A stretch of 64,000 bases of DNA, taken from NCBI GenBank assembly GCA_963422465.1, contig OY730174.1, forward strand, positions 3,560,914-3,624,913, read 5' to 3'. The notes under the pieces were generated by a model, which was not told the DNA's origin, did no database searches, and saw only the letters and a list, made by a program, of their open reading frames with translations. The first letter of the stretch is position 1. The number at the start of each line of letters is the position of its first letter. The DNA is from Lichina pygmaea. Its lineage: Eukaryota; Ascomycota; Lichinomycetes; Lichinales; Lichinaceae. Positions 34,414 through 45,485 of the stretch are shown here, in pieces. Position numbers and translations under genes: made by a program.

Positions 34414-34949
34414 TGTTACAACCCAGGAGGAACACAGCTCTTATACTCACAGAAGGCAGTAGACAGGATACTGAACAGAAGTGCCAAGTGGCATAACACA
34501 GGAAGCAGTCACATGACTGGTGAGACAGACCAGAGATTGCTCACCACAGGATGCATATGTGTGAGCAAAGTGAGCAGAGCTCACCCAGCTCACTACAGGA
34601 TGCATATGCACAAGTGAGCAAAGTGAGCAGAGCTCACCCAGCTTGCTGCAGTGTGCATGAAAAGTGAGCAAAGTGAGCAGAGCTCACTCTGCTCACTGAT
34701 CACCCACTATATAGTCTGGTGATAGTTCCCTTATGGAATGATCATCTTCAACTTATGTTGTGATCCAGACAACTAGATCTAATTTAATACAATCCTTTGT
34801 ACAAAGCTATTGATCAGGTGTCACCACCACTATATTCCACCAAACTCCTTCACACTTCTTGACACTCCTCTCCTGTGAGAACCAACCTGCCTTCCACATC
34901 TTGCCCTTATCCTATACTTGGTTAGGACAGCACAGTACAGACTACAACA
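34414..34949 (+). repeat. LTR (5') of copy 5, A2 type
   Basis: 536 bp, TGTTACAACC to CTACAACA. GTGAGC/GCTCAC array at about 34540-34700. Sense TATA near 34710. Followed by CTTTGAAGAC, the putative primer site. Confidence 0.93.
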
Positions 34950-34967
34950 CTTTGAAGACTCTCAAGG

Positions 34968-35438
34968 ATGAGTACCTCAGGAGCACCCAACCCCAGCTTC
35001 CCAGATAGAAAGATTAGTATTGCCAAGCCAGACCTGTTCTACAGTGAAAGGAACAAGGTTGATGATTGGCTTATACAACTTCAAGTCTACTTTTAATTCC
35101 AACCAGAGACAAGGCTGCCTAGAGAGAAGTGGCCTCTCTTCGCAACCACTTACATGAGAGGTAATACCTATTGATGGATTAAGCCCTACAGCAACAAACA
35201 TCTCTCAGGAAACAGAGATCATGATGGCACAACAGAATAGATAACAAAATAGACATAATTCAAGGAAGACATCAAGAAGATCCTTAGACTATCTAAAAAA
35301 AACAAAGTGGCTATACAAATGATCCAGCACATCAAGCAATAATACTCCACCACAGAGTATACCACACAGTTCAAACAATACTCAGTACTGACTGACTGGG
35401 ACAACAAAGCTCTAATAGTCATGTACTGACATGGACTC
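34968..35438 (+). pseudogene. Gag N-terminal fragment of copy 5
   Basis: Keeps the ATG (34968), 18 nt after the LTR, but has stops of the CAG-to-TAG type and is cut by copy 6 at 35438. Confidence 0.8.
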
Positions 35439-36039
35439 TGTTACAATCCCTGGGAAGGGAAGCCACTTATTTATACAGGCCTCAGGCTCTGGGCCAGACA
35501 AGAGACTACTGTGGAGTCAAGTGACCAAACAACAAGAGGTTACATGACTGTTGAGACAAACATGGGTGGCTTGACACAGTATGCATGATGTGTCAAGACA
35601 ATCTCACCAGTCTTGACACAGGATGCATAGTGGGTCAAGACAATCTTACCTGTCTTGACACAGGATACATAACATGTCAAGACAATCTCACCTGTCTTGA
35701 CACAGGGTGTATAGTATAGTGGGAGTGTCAAGACAATCTCACCTGTCTTGATGTCAAGACTGTCAAGACAATCTTGATCATCTTGACAGGCCAGTACTAT
35801 ATAGCCAGGTAATAGTTCTCTTATGGAATAATCATCTTCAACTTATGTTATGATCCAGACAACTAGATCTACTTTAATACAATCCTTTGTACAAAGCTAT
35901 TGATCAGGTGTCACCACCACCACATTCCACCAAACCCCTTCACACTCCTTGACACTCCTCTCCTGCAAGAACCAACCTGCCTTCCACATCTTACCCTTAT
36001 CTTATACTTGGTTAGGATAGCACAGTACAGACTGCAACA
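35439..36039 (+). repeat. LTR (5') of copy 6, A1 type
   Basis: 601 bp, TGTTACAATC to CTGCAACA. Contains an outward-facing TATA (TTTATA, 35465-35475), the TCAAGAC/GTCTTGA array (about 35540-35790) and the sense TATA near 35810. Confidence 0.93.
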
Positions 36040-36057
36040 CTTTGAAAACCCTCAAGG

Positions 36058-37556
36058 ATAAGTACCTCAGGAGCAACCAACCCCAGCTTCCCAGATAGAA
36101 AGATTAGTGTTGCCAAGCCAGACCTGTTCTACAGTGAAAGAAACAAGGTTGATGATTAGCTTATGCAACTTCAAGTCTACTTTCAATTCCAACCAGAGAT
36201 AAGGATGCCTAGAGAAAAGTCACCTCTCTTTGCAACCACTTACATAAGACATAATGCCTATTGATAGATCAAGCCCTACATCAACAAACATCTCTCAGAA
36301 AACAGAGATCACAACAGTACAACAGAATAGATGACAAAATAGACATAATTCAAGGAAGAGATCAAGAAGATCCTTGGACTATCTAACAAAGACAAAGTGG
36401 CTATACAAATAATCCAGTATATCAAGCAACAACACTCCACTGCAGAGTATACCACACAGTTCAAACAATACTCAGTACTGACTGACTGGGATAACAAAGC
36501 CCTAATAGTCTTGTACTGATGTGGACTTAAAGAAAACATGAAGAACAAAATCACCTTTGACAGACAAGCAGTTGACACACTGGACAAACTCATCACACAA
36601 GCAATCAATATCAACAAAAGACTACTTGAGTGAGTGATAGAGAAACACCACAACAGAGGATACAGCCACCCTGCATAGCATGTGAGCAACCACTACAAGC
36701 TGCCTAACAAGACACCACCACATGATCTATATAGCTATGCACCCATGGAACTGGATGCAGTCCACCACAGGGGAAGGTTCACAAAGAGAAGAAACAACAA
36801 AAAAAGGAAAGCACTGAAGTGCTATACCTGTGGCAAGCTAGGCCACATAGTGAAAGACTGTTGTTCAAAGAACAAGATGCACTGACAGCAACTTAATACA
36901 CTTGACAGAGACTGGAACATCATCAAGCCAGAGGACCCACCAGAAGAGGCTCAGCTATCTCTTGAACAATAGGATAACTACAATCAAACACTGGAAGCAG
37001 TCTATCAACTGGCAACATCAGGAGGCAAGGACCTACCAGAACAGACAGGTCAGGACAAGAGACAGGAGCCCTTAACCACCTCTGATAGGGACTGAGATAA
37101 ACCCATGTCTATCAAGAAAGAAATACTGCAAAAAGCTATACTTACAGCATGGACCCACAAAACCTACAGCATAGTGAACTACAGTGGAGGTTTTGCACAA
37201 AGCACTACTACACCTACCACAAACAGTTACAAGGATATGGAGGACATTCACTCTACCACACCACCTGCCATAAGCATTGGGTCAATTGCAAGAAGGATAC
37301 ATGTGAAATACACCTTTGGGACAAACACCAACACACTGCATTCCCTGGGCACATATATGATTGGCACAAACACCTCATGTTCCTACAGCAAGGCAACAAC
37401 AATAACTGCTACATCAACAACTGGCAGTACTGCCTGAAGCCTGGGTGTGACAAGCATCAGCAAGACAAATTTATGAACAGATTCTTCAGAACTGATGGGA
37501 ATGGCTGGATCTATTGCCCAGTCAGTGGGAAAACACTTCAAACAGGAAAAGATTGA
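36058..37556 (+). pseudogene. Gag of copy 6
   Basis: Start codon mutated to ATA (36058). One base short of the 1500-nt family length, with a single A missing from an A run near 37128, so a frameshift is added to several stops. CCHC knuckle near 36825-36865. Cys/His-rich tail 37190-37460. Confidence 0.88.
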
Positions 37557-37594
37557 ACTTCCTTGTCAAGAGGTAATATTGGGAGCTCAAAAAC

Positions 37595-40500
37595 ATAACC
37601 TCTAGCAACACAAAACACCTGTGATTACCTGTGTCATTACACGCCAACACACCACTACAGACATATGCACTTGTTGACTCTGGAGCCAGTGGGAACTACA
37701 TCTCAAAATAACTCTACAACACCCTCAGCACTGACAAGAAACACAAGCAGCAACCCTACCAGCTTGTGATAGTAAATAGACAGACAGAGCTAGTCTGCCA
37801 TAAGACACAGCCAATGGAAATAGTTACCAGACACTATACTGAAAGGATCCACCTTGATATTATGGAGTTGGCCACTCAGGATATCTATTTGGGGATGCCT
37901 TGGCTAAAGAAGCATAACCCAGTTGTTAACTGGAAGACAGGAGTACTCACATTTAGGAACTAAACTAACAACACAGCTCAGACCTGTTACCAGCCACAGA
38001 AGGTGTGGACAGATGAGGGAAGGAGTCCTCAGTGGAACCTCACCAACAGAAAGGACAACTCTCAAGAGAACAGGTCTGCCTTGACAGGTATACCCCAGAA
38101 CCAGGTGGCCAAACAGTCAGAGATGAACATAGAGGAAGTTGTTAACTCTCTGGAGATCCCTGAAGAGTACTGACCTGGGTATGATAACCTCTTTCAGGAA
38201 GAGACAATAACAGCAGTGTTGTCTAAGCACCAACCTTGGGATCATAAGATCAAGTTGCAACCAGGGACAAAGCCAGGATTTGGACCAATCTATCAGTTAT
38301 CAGAGAAAGAGCTCCAAGTACTTTGCAAGTACCTGGAGGAGAACCTGAAAAAGAGTTTTATTTAAAAATCTCAATTGCCAGCAGAATACCTGATACTATT
38401 TACACCAAAGAAAGACAGAAGTCTTCAACTTTGCGTGGACTACAGGAAACTCAACAACATTACTATCAAGAATCAATACCTGTTGCCAAATACAAACAAA
38501 TTGTGAGACAGGATCAGCCAAGCTACAATCTCCACCAAGCTGGACTTGAAAGAAGCATACAACCTGATACACATGAAGAAACAAGAAGAATGGAAAACAG
38601 CCTTCAGAACTTGATATAGACACTACAAGTATCTGGTTATACTATTCAGACTCACAAACACACCAGTGACATGTCAAGCCTTGGTCAACAATATTATCAG
38701 AGCACACCTGGACCAAACAGCTATTGCCTACCTGGATAACATTCTTGTCTACTTGAACATGTAACAGAAACATACCAAACATGTGAAGGATGTTCTACAA
38801 TACCTACAAGAGACAGGGCTCAAGCTCAACCTGAAGAAATACAAATTCAACAAACTGGAAGTTGAATTCCTCAGATATATCATAGAGATTGAAGAGATCA
38901 AGATTGACTCTGAGAAGATCAAAGTGATTCAGCAATAGCCAACACTAACATCAGTTAAGGAAGTACAAGCCTTCCTAGGATTTGCTAACTTCAATCAACA
39001 GTTTATCAAGAACTACTCACAGATAGCAACACCACTGACAGAACTCACAAAGAAGGATGTGGAGTACTGGTAGACAGAGAGGCAACACAAAGTATTCCAG
39101 CAGCTCAAGGACACTTGCACCAAGGAACCAGTTCTCCTCAACTTCAAGACAGGCCAGCTGACACAAATTGAAACAGATGCTTCAGACCAAGCAGTGGGAG
39201 CATGCCTATACCAGCAAGCAGACAGCAAGTGGCACCCAGTTGCCTACTACTCATACAAAATGTCACAAGCAGAACAAAACTATGATATCCACAACAAAGA
39301 GCTACTGGCAGTTGTCAACACACTCAAACATTGGAGAGTGTACACAGAAAGCAGTTCTGAACTCACTATTCTCACAGACCACAAGAATCTGACAACATTC
39401 ATGACAACCAAGAAGCTGAACAGACAACAAGTCAGATAGGCTGAACTCCTAGGGCAACACAAGTTCAAGATCTTGTACATCCCTGGACAAGATAATAGGA
39501 GAGCAGACACACTAAGCTGACAAAAAGACCACATAGAAGATGATGAATGCTAAGGAACAATCTTACAGCAGGACTAGCAAGGAAACCTGGTGCCTTAACC
39601 ACAGATCAACAAGCTCACAGCAGAAGACACTGAAGAATTAATAAGGAACTACCATGACAACCCAGCACATAGTCACCCAGGCATCACCAAAACCACAGAC
39701 CTTATCCAACAGGCAGGGAACAATGTCATCAATCTCCAACAATATGTCACAAGCTACATCAGCAAATATCTACTATACCAGAAAAACAAACATGGAAAAC
39801 ACAAGCCATACAGAGAAGGACACCCAAACACAATACCAAGAGGCTCTTGGGAAGACATCTCAATGGACTTCATCACAAAGTTACCCAAGTCCAAAGACCC
39901 AGTCACAGGAATCACCTACAACTCAATTATGGTGATGGTGGACAGATTCACAAAATACCTAATAACAGTACTATTCAAGAAGACCCACATAGCAGAACAA
40001 TTGGGACACCTCTTACTGGACAGATTGGTCAGAGACCACAGAGTTCCACTCACAATCATTACAGACAGAGACAAACTCTTCACATCTAACTACTGGAAGA
40101 CAATCAGTGCAGCCATGGGAACAAGACCTAAAATATCTACAGTCTATCACCCACAAACTGATGGCCAGACAGAGTGAGCAAACCAAGTCCTGGAGACTTA
40201 CTTGTGGCATTACATCAATCAGATCCACAGCAATTGGGTACAACTACTACCAGTGGCACAGCTGGCAATCAACCAGCACAGATCACACTTGACAAAGGAA
40301 TCACTATTCTTTGCCAATTTTGGACAACATGTAAATATCAGAATACCAAGCAGAGCTTCACCAAACATGGAGAAAGCACTCCAGCATAACAAGCTCCTAT
40401 GGCAGACACACATGATGATAAGGCACTACCTTCAACAGACCTCAGAGAGAATGCAGTGCCAAATAGACAAAAAATCAAAAATAGCACCTCAGCTAAAGAA

Positions 40501-40894
40501 GGGGGATAAAGTCTGCCTTCTCACAAAGAATTGGAAAACAAAAAAGCCAAAGATAAAGAAACTTGACAACATCAAGGTCAGACTATTTTTGGTTGAAAAG
40601 AAAACAGGACCAGTCAATATCAAGATACAACTACCAAGGGATGCCAGAGTCCATCCAAACTTTTATATCTTAATGATTGAACCAGCTGACCAGAGCACAC
40701 TCTTGTAGGAAACATTTCATTACCAGCCTGAAGAAGAGCAGGAATTCAAAGTTGAACAAATCCTGGCTAAGAAAGGTCAGCAACACTTTGTCAAGTGGAA
40801 AGGATACCCGGACTCGGAAAATACCTGGGAACCACTGAAGAACCTTGTGAACTGCCAGCTTCTTCTGTGATAGTTCCACTGGGAGCAGGACTGA
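37595..40894 (+). pseudogene. Pol of copy 6
   Basis: 1100 codons colinear with copy 4. Start ATG-to-ATA, many stops. The RT active site reads YLDN near 38740. Integrase core 39863-40177 is open for about 100 codons, and the chromodomain is at 40735-40890. Confidence 0.92.
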
Positions 40895-41336
40895 ATAGCT
40901 TGGCCTGGAGTGCAGACATAGCAATGACTGTCACCGACAAGTCCTCACCCTCCACCTCCATCTCAGTGACAAGGCACTGGAGCTTCTTCTTCACTTGACC
41001 CTCAGCTCCCTTGAGAATCTTCCACTTTCAGGACACACAAGCCTGCAGCTTGGCAAGCTGCTTGACAAGAGCATCCCACTTGGCCTCATCAACAGCCAGA
41101 TCCTTGCGAAAGTTATCCCAAGTCATGTTCAGCAACTCCCAAGAAAGTGATACACAGGACTTCCCACAACAAGTACACTTGGCGCACTTCAACTTATTGT
41201 TGTTGTCAGATATTCAGAAACAAGGCTTGCTGTTCAAGACACAGAAATCACAGAGAGCAAGTGACAGGAAGTTGCGATCACAAATCTGGGCTACCAGTTG
41301 TCTTCAGTAAACAGAGACATGTGATTTCACAGGCAT
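40836..41336 (-). pseudogene. Antisense Zn2Cys6-type gene remnant (A1 type, copy 6)
   Basis: 501-nt minus-strand frame from ATG at 41336, overlapping the end of pol by 59 nt. Three stops, but all six metal-ligand cysteines are still present, between about 41155 and 41255. Confidence 0.78.
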
Positions 41337-41380
41337 ACTCAAGAATTCATCAAGACAATGAATGAAAGAGAGGGAGGTAG

Positions 41381-41735
41381 TGTTATGATCTCTGGGAAGG
41401 GAAGCCACTTATTTATAAGACCTGAGGACCTGGGCCAGACAAGAGGCTACTGTGGAGTCAAGTGACCAAACAACAAGGGGTTATGTGACTGTCAAGACAA
41501 ACACAGGTGGCTTGACGCAGCATACATGATGTGTCAAGACAATCTCACCAGTCTTGATGCAGGATGTATGGTAGGTCAAGGCAATCTCACCTGTCTTAAC
41601 ACAGAATACATGACATGTCAAGATAATCTTACCTGTCTTGACACAGGGTGCATAGCATGGTGGGACTGTTACGACAATCTCACCTGTCTCAACATCAAGA
41701 CTGTCAAGACAATCTTGATCATCTTGACAGGCCAG
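41381..41735 (+). repeat. LTR (3', truncated) of copy 6
   Basis: A1-type LTR from TGTTATGATC through the dyad array, ending at GGCCAG where the T-rich LINE end begins. Confidence 0.88.
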
Positions 41736-43303
41736 TTTTATTTTATTTTATTTTATTCTTACACTGATTTAGCTGTAGAGCCATGCAGAACTTCTAGGTA
41801 CATGTTTGTTTCTCCAGAAAACCTTTGGAGGAATAAAAACTGGAGCTTGGGAAAGACTAGAAAAAATCTTGTGGAATATGCAGTAGCTAAGGAAATTTGT
41901 ACATGTAGCTATTTGTTAAAACAAACAGTTGACTTGGTAGAGCTTAGAAAGAGAGTTGGTGGGCTAGGTTGAACTGGTCAAGTCTTTTCAAAGACATAAA
42001 CCAGAAAAGAAGTTTAGGAAGTAGCTTGGAGGAGAATAAGATAGATAGGAAATCTTGTAGAGGGAATTGGACTTGTTTTCTTTGGTTTGAAAATTTGTTA
42101 CAGAAAAAAGTGATGTGTTGGGCTGTTTCTTCTCCAAAACCACAGGTGCATAGAGGGGAGTTAAAGTCTGGAACATTTGCTCTGAAAAGAAAACTGGCCA
42201 GTCCTATTCTTGCTGACAGAATTTGAAGAAATAGACTAGACTCAGCTTTTCTCAAATCTTTAAAGATATTGAGGTTTTTCTTCTGTGGCCTTCTGGTGAA
42301 CATGTCCCAAATAGCAGAACAATTTCCTCTGCTTACCTGCCATCTGGCTTCCCATTCTTTGTGGAAAACCTCCTGTAGACTTTTCCTTGAGAAGTCTTGG
42401 TTAGTAGTTAGTTGTTCCAGCCAGACTGTTCTCCAGTTTAGAGAAATAGTTGTCAGAGACTTTGGTGTAGTTCTCAGAGAAGAAAGAGAGAGAAATTTGA
42501 CTGTGTAGTTTGTGGAGGAGTGTAGAAGAAGAGTTGGGTAGTGTGTTTGAATAGAAAGATAAAAGAAAACATGCTGTTCTCAGCTTGAAGTATAAGTCTA
42601 GAGAGGGTAGAAATAGTTCTGATTCAAGTAGGAAAATAGGAGTGGCTTTAAAGACACCTCCTATAGTTCTTAAACATTTATTTTGGAAAGTAGATAATGA
42701 AATAATATTAGAGAGTTTCTTTTGGGGATTGAACCAGACTCCTACTGCATAACTAAGAAGAGATCTTAGTATAGCAGTGTAGACATGACGTGCTGTTAGG
42801 ACTGGTAGTCCCCAAGTAGAGTAGGTTGTTCTGGATAAAGCTGAGAAATATTTGGAAGCTTTCTGTGACATGATTTTTTGGTGTTTTTTCCAGACAAGTT
42901 TTGAGTCAAAGTAAAGTCCCAAGATGCGCACTTCTTCTTTTGGTTGAAGTACCACTTCTCCAAGTCTTAGACTGAGTTGAAGATTGTCTCTTCTTCTTCT
43001 AGAAAAATGGAGAAGTTCATACTTTTCAGGTGCAAACTTCATATCATGTTTTCTTGCCCAGTCCTGACATTTGGAATGTGTAGACTTCAACTTGAGAAGG
43101 TTGCTTTTCAAGGAAGAGGAGAATACAAGAAGATTAGTGTCATCTGCAAAACCAAGTGCTGAAACTCCTTTCTCAGGGGTGTGTACAGTATTGTGCAGTT
43201 CTGAGATATAGAAAAGAAATAGAATAGAAGAGAACAGTGATTCTTGAGGGACTCCACAGTATATAGGGAACTGGGGGGATTCTGAGTCATCAAACACCAG
43301 AGC
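41736..43303 (-). mobile_element. 5'-truncated LINE (same family as the full-length LINE)
   Basis: Tail first (TTTTA repeats), then ORF2 sequence on the minus strand up to the middle of the RT domain. The encoded part keeps FADD near 43130 and the C-terminal zinc motif near 42120-42150. One break in frame near 42400. The 5' end lies at about 43303, against an unrelated island. Confidence 0.9.
41944..43303 (-). pseudogene. LINE ORF2 C-terminal half
   Basis: Two minus-strand frames (42401-43303 and 41944-42303) covering the RT palm, thumb and the C-terminal C-x-C-x7-H-x4-C motif. The truncated start and the frame break make it inactive. Confidence 0.88.
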
Positions 43304-44418
43304 CACAGTCATACTATGCCAGAACATAGTGTAGAGTTGGCACCCCTCCACAGGGTCTCTACCACACTTTCCCACAGTCCTGAGGTCTCTTGCACTCCAC
43401 TGTATTTGCTCACCCCTGGGATCCTGCTTCAGAGCGCTGGGTCACCAGCCCAGAGCCCACACTCCAACTGTAGTTTGCTCCCTGAGCTTGTTGTTTGCAG
43501 CCTAAGCCTGCACTCCGTACAAACTGGCATGCGCATCTGTCCTCTCAGGCTATATAGACAGTCTCGTAGTAGGCCCAGGCTCTACCTCTGTCACTGCCAT
43601 TATATGCCACACCTCGGAGTTGTTAACTGTTTCATGTTACCTTCGCAGATCTCTTGTACAAAGGCCGACCATACCTCGCAGGCCTTACAGACTCTGCAGG
43701 CTGTGCCAGCACCTGCAGGGCTGCCTTTCCAGCCCACTAACCAAGTAGGGAGGAGTTCTCCTTGGTCCACTGTCACCTGTGGGGCCCCAGTTGCACCTGT
43801 TGGCCCACTGGATAACCCAGTCCCCTGGCCCCAGATTGTGGATTGTATGAAGAGACTTCGTGGCAAGGCCTTAGGCAAAACCATCAAGCCAGCACTTTGG
43901 CTATCACACAGCCCTTAGGCACTGGAGTCGCGACATCTCCTCGTACAACCACTCTCCTTCTTTAACAGGTGGTCCGTGTTCAATTAACAACACCGCAGTG
44001 CCAAGGCCACTCCCCCCCTAGCAGATCCTCACGTGTTAGCTGGAGACTCTGCTAGGAGGGTGACATGACGAGAACTCCTCTCGACTACTCCAGAGGTGCC
44101 CTATCAGACACCTAGACTTCACATCCACCAACTGTGGGGCTGGCTTCAGGCTGTAGTGTACACGGTAGTCGTCTGTCGGGTGGTTTTCCTCTCCCAAGCT
44201 TGGTCGCAGTCCTCTGTTCTGCTGTAGCTGTTTCACGGGGGCATCCAGGGTGCCTGCGTGACACCTCCGGTGGCCCGTCACTCCGCAACACCAGCAGCTT
44301 GACTGGTGACTTGATTAGATCTCAGTGCAGCAACTACAAGCAGTCTGGGAAGCCGCCCACCATCGACTGACCCGATGTTCCCAGCCTGCACCACGTGGAG
44401 GTTCGAGTCGTTGCAGGC
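43304..44418. other. Island of unrelated, little-mutated sequence
   Basis: Visibly richer in CpG and without the transition decay of its neighbours. No similarity to the other elements here. Contains TATATAG at 43551-43557 and a short frame at 43634-43918. ORFs on both strands are short. Could be part of another transposon or a host segment. I cannot name it. Confidence 0.5.
43634..43918 (+). CDS. Possible small ORF, unknown product
   Basis: 94 residues from ATG 43634, about 80 nt downstream of a TATATAG. Gln/Pro/Ala-rich first half, then a basic segment with MKRLRGKALGKTIK near the end. The frame is open upstream to 43316, but without composition I would trust. No family recognised. A Gag-like start or a chance ORF in a GC-rich island are both possible. 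Confidence 0.25.
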   Translation: MLPSQISCTKADHTSQALQTLQAVPAPAGLPFQPTNQVGRSSPWSTVTCGAPVAPVGPLDNPVPWPQIVDCMKRLRGKALGKTIKPALWLSHSP

Positions 44419-45485
44419 CAGCTAATAGAAATAGTTACCAGACATCATGCTGAAAGGATCCACCTTGATATCATCAAGTTGGCCACTCAGGATATCTATT
44501 TGGGGATGCCTTGGCTAAAGAAGCACAACCCAGTTGTTAACTGGAAGACAGGAGTACTCACATTTAGGAACTGCACTAACAACACAGCTTGGACCTGTTA
44601 CCAGCTGTAGAAGGTGTGGACAGATAAGGGAAGAAGTTCTCAGTGGAACCTCACTGACAGAAAGGACAACTCTCAAGAGAAGAGGTCTGCCTTGACAGGT
44701 ATACCCCAGAACCAGGTGGCCAAACAGTCAGAGATGAACATAGAGGAAGTTGTTAACTCTCTGGAGATCCCTGAAGAGTACTGACCTGGGTATGATAACC
44801 TCTTCCAGGAAGAGACAATAACAGCAGTGTTGTCTAAGCACCAACCTTGGGATCATAAGATCAAGTTCCAACAAGGGACAAAGCCAGGATTTGGACTAAT
44901 CTATCAGTTATTGGAGAAAGAGCTCCAAGTACTTCATGAGTACCTGGAGGAGAACCTGGAAAAGAGTTTCATTGAAGAATCTCAATCACCAGCAGGATAC
45001 CTGATACTATTTGCACCAAAGAAAGACAGAAGTCTTCAACTTTACGTGGACTACAGGAAACTCAACAACATTACCATCAAGAATTGATACCTGTTGCCAA
45101 ATACAAACAAATTGTGAGACAGGATCAGCCAAGCTACAATCTTCACCAAGCTAGACTTGAAAGAAGCATACAACCTGATACACATGAAGAAACAAGAAGA
45201 ATGGAAAACAGCCTTCAGAACTTGATATAGACACTACAAGTATCTGGTTATACTATTCAGACTCACAAACACACCAGCGACATGTCAAGCCTTGGTCAAC
45301 AATATTATCAGAGCACACCTGGACCAAACAGCTATTGCCTACCTGGATAACATTCTTGTCTACTTGAACACGCAACAGAAACATACCAAACATGTGAAGG
45401 ATGTTCTACAATATCTACAAGAAGTAGGGCTCAAGCTCAACCCAAAGAAATGTGAGTTTAACAAACTGGAAGTTGAATTTCTCAA
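44419..45485 (+). pseudogene. Family A pol fragment (PR to RT)
   Basis: Starts inside the protease region (IEIVTRHHAERIHLD near 44430) and runs through the RT palm (YLDN near 45345) to KLEVEFL, where LINE3 begins. Several stops. Closest to copies 1 and 6 by eye. Possibly the remainder of copy 5. Confidence 0.85.

Larger units (their letters stand above)
34414..35438 (+). mobile_element. Ty3/gypsy family A copy 5 (A2 type), 5' part only
   Basis: 5' LTR, primer region and the first third of gag, then interrupted by copy 6 in gag. The remaining part is not seen directly after copy 6, whose 3' LTR is itself broken by a LINE. The A fragment at 44419 could be part of it, but its start in pol does not join in a simple way. 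Confidence 0.88.
35439..41735 (+). mobile_element. Ty3/gypsy family A copy 6 (A1 type), 3' LTR truncated by a LINE
   Basis: 5' LTR 35439-36039, gag, pol and antisense gene, then the first 355 bp of the 3' LTR before a LINE fragment. Pol is 3300 nt as in copies 1, 3, 4 and 7. Strong transition decay. Confidence 0.93.

Noticed and set aside
43316-43633. Upstream part of the 200-codon frame in the island
   Set aside because: No ATG context or domain, and it includes the TATA box itself, so it is unlikely to be coding.
44398-44410. B-box-like GGTTCGAGTC suggesting a tRNA or second SINE
   Set aside because: No pairing T stem, no A box at a sensible distance and no acceptor stem.
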